Source of the DNA: Onchidella celtica
Lineage: Eukaryota > Mollusca > Gastropoda > Systellommatophora > Onchidiidae
DNA length: 64,000 nucleotides
Reading direction: 5' to 3'
Assembly (NCBI GenBank): GCA_963931925.1
Contig: OZ007579.1
Span: 27,066,367 to 27,130,366 of the forward strand
The translations under genes and the position numbers were made by a program. Under the pieces are notes generated by a model that worked only from the letters and a program-made list of their open reading frames with translations, had not been told where the DNA came from and searched no databases. The stretch's first letter is position 1. Every line of letters begins with the position of its first letter. Positions 23,347 to 35,300 of the stretch are shown here, piece after piece.

Positions 23347-26300
23347 TCAAGAGCTGGCCCCGGCTGCTAATAAAACATTGAAAGGGGAGAAACTGAGGTA
23401 GGAGATCAGGGCAGATTTAGTAGGGAAAGCTCCGAGTAATTCTGGAGAAGAGTGCCCTTCAGTCCTGTGGAGAAACAGAAAAGCATAATAAATATTTGGC
23501 TGTTGTTTGTAAGTACGTACGCATTCCAAACGTTTTGCGCTAGAAGCACATCATATCTGTCCCTAACCCCATCCTTATCCTCAACCCTGAATTTTATCGA
23601 ATCCCTAACCCTGCCCCTTACCCTTTCAACCAAAATACAGGAGGAAAATAAAAAGAAAAATTCATTCATTAAGACTGTTACTGGTGTTAGTATTTCGGGA
23701 GGAGCTCTCTAGCTCTGGAGCCACAGTTTTATAATACATACCCCTAGTGCAAAAAACTGGGGAAGTACATACCTGTAACAACATTCTAAATATTAAATTT
23801 TACAATGTACATGTAGTTCCATTATGCAGATTTGAAAATCAACTGCGCTGTTCAAAAATTTGGAAGGTATGTACATGTAGGCCCTATTTTGTTTACATTA
23901 ATTTACATTCAGATACTAAGGTGCACGATACTATTTTCTGAACTCGATCAAACAAAAAATAATGTAAACTTGTTTAGTAATTACCCCATCCATGGTACCA
24001 CTGGATTGTTGGTCATTGAGATTCAGATGGGGAAAATAATTATATTATCAGATATGCCAGAGACCCATTAGAAATGTTTTGTACATTTCCTAAATTACAG
24101 GTGTCTATCTGAATAAGCGCTGTGATTGCTACTGATCTGGGATCAGAGATGCCAACTACTACGATTTCGCTTACTTGAGTAAGACCTTTCATCGAAAATA
24201 CGCGAATAGGACTTTCGACACGGGAATATGTTTTTTCACTGTCGGGCCAGCGCATTACGAAATCCACAATGAGATCTTCATGCGAAGTACGAATTTGACA
24301 AGGAAGTTCCAGACTTTGTCTGCCCATGCCGGAAGCGAGTGGATATAAAAATGCGATGTAGCCCTGGTACAAACAACACGATGCTTTACTCGTTTGTGTG
24401 AAAAATGAACTTCAGACCTTATTTTGTTTACTCTTCGATGTGAGAGGTAAAGACAAAACTGGTTCAAAACCGAACTTTATTGTGAACCTGGAATACTCTT
24501 TTTGGTGTCTGAGAGTACTCTTTTTAATTTTCGTGAGTTGGCGTCTCTTTGGGATTCTGTGACAACTGTGTATTAATAAGGGAAACGGTTGAACTACCTG
24601 GTGTAAATTTAACCAGTGCTGGTCATATTATGTACATGACAGTATCAGACTTGCCTACTTCGAAAGTTAATAATTAGTAATGGTTTACCAATTTTTAGTA
24701 ATTTCACATAAAAATTAGTAATCCCTTGTAACGCGCACGGAGTAACACTGAGAAAGCAAACAATTGCGTGCCATACTATGTCATATGTCAACAAAGATAA
24801 TTGTTTTGCATGTTTATTTTTCTGTTTGCTGATTTGATGATGTTGTGCATTGAGTTTGAGTAAGGGTAAGTTATTGTGAAGTTTACGATAATTGCATTTC
24901 CCCGAATATCCAATAGAAAAGTCCGAGGAACACAATGTGCAAAAGGCATAGGTAGGACCGACATGCGACGTTACAATGCAAGGCCATTCTTCAGTGTAGA
25001 CTTGTCGAAATGTCTGCCTGCCCGTCTTCTTCATCTTACTTGGTGGCGCAGACATTGTGATGCGCAGTCAATCCTTAACCCTTAAGGTGCTGTGCGATTC
25101 TCTTTGCGACCTTTGACTAGAGCCGAATTCACTATAGTATGAACTGTTGGTGCGATTAGAAAAATGTACGAAGCCGTGGTCATTTATTGAGTGATGCTCC
25201 TTGGTTCAAGATGGCTTCTGCTCCTTGTGAGAAAGTTCAGACGGCCGAGGAGTGAAAATCGTGTTGTTTGTTGAACTTTTTGTCTTTGTTTACATTCTGA
25301 GCATGGGTTCAGATGAGGATTTTGTACCCCTTCATGACAGTGACTCAGGGGGGGGGGGGGGGGGGGCGAGATCTAGATCCGTGGAATGACACTTTTTTTT
25401 TAATTTGGAGCCAAACTGAGCCAAATGAAGGAATATTTGAAGCAAATCATGAACCTAGCGCTCGAAAGAGCAAAACCCAATCGGACAAACTGGCAAACTA
25501 CAGGTACACGAGGTCAAAAGTTTATTACAACTTCCGGTTCACACCGGCAACTCTGTGATTCGAATTTCAATAAAGAACTCATGCATTTGTGCCGCATCGC
25601 CCGTAATTCCACAAAAGTGTCGAAAATTCGTATAAATTTGGAGGATTTCGTAGTTCCGTAACGAGGATTGGAATTTCGTATAAATTACGGAAATTTCGTA
25701 AAAGTAGGCAGGTCTGCAGTATGAAAGTTATGGTGATAATCCTAGATGTTAGCAAAGAGGTTCCCAACCCCCTTTTTTTCTTTTTTATTGGCAACTATTC
25801 AACTAAATTTACCACCATCCTGTTTTGTTCGGTAATTTGTGTTTACACTTCCACCATAACAGAAAAGAATGAGCTCAGCATCATTCCCGATGACCCCCCC
25901 CCCCCCCCCCCATTCTTTCCATAGGGGCGGGGGTTACGTGGTCGACAAATAAAACTTACTGGTAAGCATCAGTTGCTCTCTTGATGTCCCACAGTCGTAC
26001 ACAGCAATCTGCACCACCTGATGCCAACACTGAACTGTTTTCATCAAAGCTTAGGGCAAAAACCATGTCACTGTGGCCTCTCAGGTCTTTTATGGCATGA
26101 CCAGATCCCAGATCCCATACTCGTATCCTTCTGTCTTCACCTAAACAAAAACATTTAAGAAATTCACTGCTTTAGTATAGTGGTTCACAACAATTTCTAG
26201 GCAATCGCCCCTTAGGCTCCAAATTATCTTTCATCACTCCCCGCCTCTGCCCCCAGAACTTGTGTCCTTTTGTTACAGCCTATATCAGAAATAACCAAAT

Positions 26301-29300
26301 TTAAGATGATCTGTGTGTGAGCCCCACTAACCTCAACGGAAGTCGCATTTTTTCAGTTTTGAGTTATGGATATCGCCATAAAGTATGAAATCTCATCATT
26401 AATTTGGTGTAAACATTATTGTAATGCTCAGTTTTATCGCAAAGTTATGGCTTTTTAAAGACACCTACCCTCCAGTCAAAAGCAGAGGTAATTTCCGAGA
26501 AAATCTTAAAGATGGAGATGCAATGTTCGCTCTCTGCGAGATGGGTGGCCTTACTATCTCCCTAGCAGCGGATACTTGTAATTAACCTACGGCTTTGAAA
26601 TTTTGCATGTCTGTGCCAAAATAAATGATACATGCTCTGTGAACATTTTGTGACAATAGGTTTATTGATTTTGACGTTATTGGGAGTTCAATGAACCCCA
26701 TTACTGCTGTGGTATTCGATATTAAAGGCATTAAATAAAAGCAATATTTATCACATTTAGAGGCTGATTTGAGACCTAATATTTTCACAGAAAGTAGAAA
26801 AATGGTTTAACTTAATGTATCGACCAAAATAAAAAAAATCAGATATTTGTGTTTTATCGCGATTTTCTCCGTTTGGTCCAGTGCCACTTCCGTTGAGGTT
26901 AGTGGGGCTCACTCACATCTTTGAATTGTCTGTTTGTAATACCAAGCTTCTGATGGCATCAACATGACCAGGTTTCACTCCCAAAATTATTTAAACAAAA
27001 CCAGAAGACGTGTACAGACAAATTGTGCCATGTCAAAGTGTGGAGTTAATTTTTTACTTATAAAAAAAATGAAGCACAGTTCAAGCCACATCAGCAGTGG
27101 CGGACCTACATTTTTGGGACTCTGAAGCTTGAATTATTGTGGGACCCCTTCGCAACCTGCAACAATAGGGCAACATCCAAAATTCACTCATTAAATAAAG
27201 TTTCTTCGGGGTTCTTCAGGGATAAAGGGCCCTGAAGCTAAAGCTTCATTGGTTTCATGGTAGATTTGCCGTGCCACATCAGGCATAATGGCTGGGAAAA
27301 TCACTTGTGTTATGCTCTGAACTACATAAAGGATTTCATGTGGGAGAATCCGCAACCCACTGAGTTAAGTATCATTCCATCTGCAGGCATTAGCTATGCC
27401 TTCAATTAAAGCTCACTCCCAAACACTGTTTCCATCAGGGGGACATGTTGGTCTAGTGGCAATGTGCTTGCCTCTCATGCTAAAGGTACCGGGTTCGATC
27501 CCCCGTCTGGCAGGCATGTTTGGGATTTTTTGAAGGGAAAAATTCCTGTCCCTGATCACATGGTAGGTAGGATCAAGCACCTAGTCTTCTCAGGTAAGGA
27601 CAAAAAACTCAGAGCGCCCGTGTGCATGTTGCGCACATTAAAGGTACCTTGGCAGCTGAAAGTCAAGAAGAGCAGGCCGAGCAAGGCTGCCGCCTAGACA
27701 AAATTCTAAAAACTAACCTCTACCACAAAAACACACAGAAACAAAAACAGGAAAAGTGAGGTGTAAATGCCAAAGAGCAGGGAATTGCCTAAAGTAAAAA
27801 CCTAAATAACTGTTTCCATCGGCATGGCTGATGCACAAACGATACGAAACGAAAGTGTTAGTTCTCCAGCAATGTGTCTGTTGAACATACGCAATGTAAA
27901 ACTAGGTAAGAAAAAGAACTACAGTACCTGCTGTGGCTAATAATTTTCCATCTGGGGAAAAGGCAAGAGCCAGTACTGATCCTCTATGGCCTTGTAACAA
28001 ACGAACTGTTCTGCTTTCTGTCACACTCCAGAAACGAACTGATTTATCAGCTGATCCAGTGGCCAGGTAATTATTATTGGGGTGAAATTCAATGCACTGA
28101 AAAAGAAAACAAGCCAGGTTAATCAGGTTCCCTGTTAATCAACATAAAACATACAATTTCTTTAAGGAGCTTATACAATATTTGACAAAAAAAATAATAA
28201 AGGTCATAAGTAGTTGTCTGAAGACGTTTGTGTGGTTTCATGATAGGGTCAATCATATATAGGCCCATTGCGGATAACGGCCATTTTAGTTGTCAGGACC
28301 GACACATAACCATGGTAGCACTGATTTTGATTCGTTAGCTGATTTGCACTGCGAGCACATCAGGCGTCGCGAACCAATCGGCGGCGAGCTAAAAAAAAGT
28401 TCACTACAGTAAACAATGACACGTGTGTTCACACACATGGCAGACATCCGGTCAATTCTTTCACTTCCTTTCCCTTGTTTACACGGATGGTAGGGAATCT
28501 GACCAGCTTGGATCCATCCTTTCCACCCCTGTCATAAGAGTCAACTGCAATGCAACCAGCAGGCATTTTAACCGCTTAGACATAATTATCTCGAAGTTAC
28601 ACTTGTCAGCTAATCCACACACCATTTTAGGTGTCAGAAGTACAAAACAAAAACACTCTGTGACGTCATTCGCAATGGGCCTATAAATAAATAATATAAA
28701 TAAAAGCAAATGAATATTTGTCTGTGTGTTCACAAAAAATGCTGGCCCCTCAACCTCAGATTTGCATGAAATTTTGAAGATGCCTTCCTTCCACCCTTTA
28801 GAAGGTTCCTTTACATCCAGAGGCTCCAAATGGTGGGGAAGTATTTTTTTGAGTTTGTGCCACTGACTGCTCATCTCCGATCCCTTTTTTTTCCCGTGAG
28901 CGCATGACCTGCGATGCCAACCCTTCCTGCCGACTGGTTTAAATTGTTCGATGAGCTTGCAGCTAAAATTAGAACACAGGAATATCTTCCTGCCTTACAA
29001 TGATCTCAAATTAATTGTGACAGTTAAATTCTATAGCTTTCATTGTTTATTCATAAAAGTTTGTTCTTTACTGTTCTAAAACCGCTGAAGCAAAGCTTTA
29101 CAGCTCAAGCACTGACAACCTCAATTCAGCTGTTGTAATGATTTGAGCTCATTGCGAAAGAATACAGAATTTTTACAATACAATATTTAATATAAAATTC
29201 ACATTCCAACCATACACACATTTACTATTCATGTATTTACATCAACATCCATGGTATGTCCCAGGTAAGATCTCAGAGGAAAAGTTCGGTCAAAGGTCCA

Positions 29301-32300
29301 CAGTTTAGCTGTAGTGTCATGGGAGCAGCTGGCAAACCAGACACCAGTCGAACTGATGACACAAAATAGTATCATAAATAACATGTAAAAAAAAAACAGC
29401 AAGGTCGGGTGACTACAGAACATTGTCCCATCGCATGAATCCCCATCAAGCAAAAGTTCCAACCCCCGACTTTGTTACACCCATAGGACTGGGCCACACC
29501 TGGCTCATGAGTGAAACATTACTGAATATTTCTATACACCTAACTTGCATTTTGAAGAAAGACCATTTAGCCTGTGAACAGATAGTATATCACTACAGCT
29601 ACCTCATATTGACACTGTTCCCTAAGACTGTGATAATTAAAAAAATTTTTTAAATCAAATTTTAAATAGACATACATGTACGTATTTTCAACTACATTCA
29701 AAGCCACTTTGAATGATCTTGTTACAAGGCTAGTAGAGCAGAAAAATAACCAAAAAGCAAACTTTAAAAAAATTCCTCCTAACTAGACTTGATGTGCTGA
29801 AATACAACAGTTTTTTGCTTCTCTGAAAAGTGGCCAAAACCAATTACTAATAATACTACAGTTTTAGGGGATGGTGATTATCTAAGCAAAAAGACATTTG
29901 AATTATGGCATTTTCAATCATTTCCCCTCTTTCCTGGAATTTCAAACAGTTTTTGCAAGCCAGTCATTACTCACTTTTTTTGTGCCTGCCGTAAAAATTT
30001 CAAAATCACAATAAGGTGGATAGAAACATTCAGTTTGGCAAAACATTCAAATCAAAAGATAAAACACTGCCAAATATGCATTCAATTGACAAAATTATGA
30101 ACATTCATATCTTGAAAGCTTTCATTTCTTTCTCTGAAAACAAAATGCTTTTGCAAGACATACTACTTGTTTGTAAGATCTTGAATGTCATAATTTCAAA
30201 GGAAGATGCCCAGAATTTGAATACAGTAACATATATTTGTAATAGTTAAGTAAAATATTTGACTCAGTATACCTGAGATTCAGATCCCACACAGAAGAAC
30301 TATGTCCTTTGTAAATTGCTGTATTTGTCTGGGTTGATAAGTCCCATAGTCTCACTGAAATATATAAAAGAGAAATATTTCCCTTATAGGCCTACTTGTG
30401 GCCTGTGCTTAAACCACATCCACCTAGGCAGTATTTCTCAAAGTGGGTCATGGTACTTCAGAATGGGGCACATATTTTTTTTTTTTGCTCTTTTTTTTTT
30501 TTAAATTGAAGTGGGAGGTGGGACAAAAAAGGTTGACAAACACTGGATTAGAGAAAAGCAAAGCTGAATTAACAATTAACAAAAGTAATCATTTGTGTGA
30601 AGTCCACTGATTTACAGTTGGACATACATATCATTCATTGTAAGCGATTCAAGAGCTCAAAAGCTACAGTTCAAATTACATGACGTAGAGGCATGAATCA
30701 CATGTAAGAGTAGTGAATCAAAATGTCTGTATCCTGTTCAACATTACAAGGAAGCCCAAATCCCCAGCACACAGCCCCATGATTTAAAGGCTTTTGGATG
30801 ATCTGTTTTAGACAACTTTCAGTAAAGACAAGAACTGAAATGCTTGCAATAATCAGATGCTCATTATATTATAGATATGAAATAACTTAAATAAACATAA
30901 CAACGAAGCTTATTAATTCACAATTGGCCACCAACTTCATCTCCTGTCTTATTACTTCTTTACCCAATAGTTCCGCCTCTAGCGACTTCTGACATTCACT
31001 TTCAAATATTTTCTTCTCAATGCTAGAATTTTAGTCCTTTTCCAATATTCTTTAAAAACAAATTTCTGGGTGTACATTTACGTTCTAAAAAAGAGTAGAG
31101 AAAAGCTATGCAATATCCTTTCAGCAGTTCAAAATTTGAATACAGTTTATAGTAAAGTTTATTGAACTGTGCTTTACTAACCTGTTAAGTCCTCTGAACA
31201 TGACAGAAGTTGTGAGGAGGAGTTGGCGAGAAATCTTGCCTTGTACACCGGCCCTCTATGACCTAACAATTTGGCTGTTTCAGAACTCTGATTTGCCCTG
31301 AAGAAAAAAAGTGTGAAGGTGAAAAACATTTCAAAATCGAGCTCTAGCTGAATGATTTTTGTCACCATCTAGGTTTACTGTTGATCAGAATAGGCACAAT
31401 GAGAATCATGAGAACCAAAAACCAAGATCCCTAGTAAAAGTCACTAAATTAGTGAATATCACCAACAAAAAAAAATGTTGACATTTTTTAACCAAATTAA
31501 TTAATTACATTTCAATTGTTCCAAGATGCTTCATGCTGATCAGCCTCTCAGTTCCAAAGTCCTTAACCCATAACTGCCTAACCCACTTTCACAGATCTAC
31601 CCCCTTTCTGTCCAAGCATTGGGAAACAACACAACTTCTGAAAATATTTACTTTTTAAAAAATAGAATAAAAAACTCAGAATGTCATGATCACATTAGGA
31701 TCATAAATGCCGTGCTAGGTCACGACGTCAGTGAGTTAATTTTTACGATCTTGTTGATTATAACCAGCGTAATTTGCCCTTGAGCTGTTCTCGTGAACAG
31801 TTTGTTTTGAAACACCTTTTTTCTGATAGATGGAGAGAAGGAGGGGCGAGACAGAATAAATGTATAGCTAGGAATGACAGAGCAGTTCTCGACCCCGTGA
31901 TTTTGATTAACATAGATAAGGGGCGAGTAAAGGTAGTTTATTTAGACGCTTAGTTGGCGTTTGGAAATTCGTGCATAAGAGTAGAAAGCACGGGGTTTGA
32001 AGATTTTAGTAGTTAATGTTTCGCATTTTAAATTGTCTAGGTAAAAGTGACCTTGATTTGGCGCAAGGCCGTGACAAGCATAAATTAATATTGCAGGCTG
32101 AGCTCCAGCGACTGCACCAATCAAATGTATGAATCTGGACGGAAGGTCGAGACATAGCTTTAGTATTTAAACCCGTGCAGAGCTTAGATAGATGCCACAT
32201 GTAGACAATCCATTTACGAGGTGGACGGCGATAGTCCTCAGCCAGATGAGAGACATAGAGACGCAGTTGAGCAGTCCATATTGTGAGGAGCGCCATGATT

Positions 32301-35300
32301 TAAAGCTCCAGAGCCTAAGCTACTTGGTTTGATATGAACCCACAGCGTTTACATCCAGCGCTCTCACTCCCAGTGAGGGCCTAATGGTGAGAGTTCATAC
32401 TAATTTGTAATGATGAAAGTGAACCGTTCTACTTACTTTTGAAGACAGTTTCAGAGCTACCGCCAGACAACGCATGGTTGTACAAGCATTCTCCATGGCG
32501 TGTCTAGAGGAAATGTCCATATCATAACATGTCTCATTGAATTAATAGAATTTAAACTGTTATATCCGTCGCCACGTGCGCGGATTCTATTTGGCATATA
32601 ACTCATATGACCTGCAAGCAGTTAGAGTGAATAAGTTAGTCTTTATAGAAAGCTGTAGTTTCATTAGTTAGATTCAGTTGCCTTTGAATTGATATTTATA
32701 TTTATAATTATATTTGTTACATTAATTCCTGTAATTAAACTGCCCTACAGTTCTGCTAAAAATCAAAGCAATTGATTTATTTAGTTTTTAGAGTGCAAGT
32801 ATTTTTTTTGTGTGTTCGTCGATTGTGGGAGCGGACCTCGAAAGAGTGTCAGTCGAATTCTCCCCATCTAACCCACATCGCGACACTGGAGGGGACTTAC
32901 CAAATTTCTTAATCCTTAATTTCTTAAATTCGTTAGATTATAATCACCTCTTCTCTTTGTTTGCATTACATTTTTGTTCTTTTCATGATCCGTCGCTCAC
33001 GGGGTGTCGCACGTTGAGCTAGTTTAAAATTATTTATTATTTAGTTTTGTATACTGCTTTGTTATTTTTACTTCCACATATATATGTCGCTGCTCTCCCA
33101 TTGACCCGATGACCGAGGCCAGGGAGACTACAGAACAGAACTTAGAACGGTGAAAGACAAAAAAGACTGACTGTGGTGTATGCAAGGGCTAAAGGAATTA
33201 CCACCCAGTTCCTTGAAAGTTAAGTGATTCCATCCTAAAATTTTGTCTGCGTCTGGGGAGTTGAGTGTTCCTCCTCGTGTTTTACAGGCTTTTTATACTT
33301 TTCTTCTTTGTTAGAACTGCGGGAGGTCGGCGAGGGTTCTTACGTGTGCGTGTCCTCTGTGCCAAAGTGGTGGCTTGGTCGCCAATTTTGCCGTTTCGAC
33401 GACAACGTCTGCGGTCTCGCAACAACCAGTGGTGATTAAAACAGTGAGGATTCGCATTCGTGAGAATAGTCTTTGTTAGGGACCTGTATATTTGTTTAGA
33501 TTGTGGCGTTCACATCTTCCTCGTCTCTTTGGGAAGACGTCTCTCTTGTTCTCTTCTCACCTATCTGTAATTATATTCAGAACTTGTAGGGTCTGTTATC
33601 GTTCGTCTTTTCTTGTTTGTCTAGCGTCGTGTTTGGTGTATTTTTTTTCATTAGACCTTTATCATTATGGTGTTGGTACATTCCTTTGTTTCTTATTTTA
33701 CCTAAGTAACTCATGTGTCTACATTGACACATTGATTGAGTAATTTGATCTGGTTATTGAGAGTAACGATTTTATTGAATTGTTGGAACCCGTGCAGTTA
33801 GCACACTGCCAGTTCTATGGAGCTTATTAAGCGTCATGTATAACCGATCTCGTCTTCATATTGACGAGCTCCCGAGAGGGCAGTATTAGACTGTTTAGGG
33901 AGGTGATTTTTTTTTGTGTAGTGATGAGTAGTGAGTATTGATTTTATTGTCGGCTGGTGCCGCCGCCCGAAGAGCAATGAATTTGTCTCATGGGAAGAGT
34001 CTGTATCAGTATCGAGGTGATGTCGATATAAGAGCTATGTGAATTATATATATTGAGTATACTTTTTTTTAGTCGTCTGCGTATGACGTCGACCCGAGGA
34101 GAGCAATAATGAGATTGCCTCATGGGATGGATGATATTGGTATTTTTCGATTATTTGAGAGATGTTGGCAGTGCTAACGTAATACACTGCGTATCCGCGT
34201 ATTCGCGTGTTATTATTGAACCTTCTTACAGGAATTGTAAGCCCCACAGGGCAGTGTAAGGCCTCAGGGCAGTGTAAGGCCACAGGCAGTGTAAGATGCT
34301 GAGATGCAGTGTAAGGCCGCAGGCAGTGTAAGACCGACTAGTTATGTAAGGAAGGGAGTATTCGCGTTTTGAGAGTTTTTGCAGTGGTAACAGAGGACAC
34401 TGCGTGGTCGCGTTTTAAGAAGTTGTGAAGAAGAGTGGAGATGTGTTTTTTATACAACCGATTATGACTATGGTTTTCCGCGTTTCGTGGACCATCTAAC
34501 GTAATACTAGATATGACAAGTAAGAATACTAATTATGATTGTAACTCTCCATGCGGTCAGTGGATGAGTTATCTAAGAACATACCCGATATAGATATTGA
34601 ATTGAACCGATTATGACTATATACCGAGATGACTGTGACACTTGACGTGTGCATGGCTTGCGTACGGAAACGGCGCATTAAATTAACTGCTATCGCCTGG
34701 TGTCACCTCATCTATCCCGGATTGGATAATTAGAAATAGGTTAAAGTATAATGTTGTTTAATTGAGATCTAGATTATTGTTGAATGCGAGAAGCGCTATA
34801 TAATTCTTAAATCAAGACGAGCGCTAGGCAGATTTTGAAAGAGTACGTCAGGCTAATTATCTTGTCGACGTTTATTTCAGCTTAACTATGGCGAAATTTG
34901 TAATTGATAAACCAGAATATGTTGCTATTTTATATAGAGACTGTTAAGCATTGAGGTTGAGCATTTTTCACCTTTTTCGGAGACCGTGGATGGTTTCACA
35001 TTATATTGTCCTACCAATTATGGACATTCTTTCTCAAAATTTCCATGTGATTCCTTTTTCCACTAGCGTCCATCCTGACCATGACCTGAGTTTCAGACAA
35101 CCTTGACGCCTTTGTCTGCGGGTCAATGAGATGAGGAAATGGCAAACCGAGCGACCAGACCTACTGCTGCCAGGATACCATTACTTTAATTAACTATTGT
35201 TAGTTCATGTTCTATGAATGTATTAATTACGCTCAATGGACCGATGAGCTAGTTGCTCAATATTTCAGTCTTTACGGTATGTCTGTGTGAGAGAAGTTTA

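Noticed and set aside
27438..27510. tRNA gene
   Set aside because: The A and B boxes are present but the sequence continues as a SINE body and does not form a clean cloverleaf with matched acceptor arms.
28479..28874. 131-codon minus-strand host gene
   Set aside because: The frame crosses the border of an inverted-repeat element and shows no conserved motif.
31942..32296. Minus-strand frames repeated at 35791-36145
   Set aside because: They occur only because the two LTRs are identical; no domain is recognisable.
32887..32904. Defined tRNA primer-binding site of the LTR element
   Set aside because: TGG is suitably placed, but I could not match the following bases to a tRNA 3' end with confidence.
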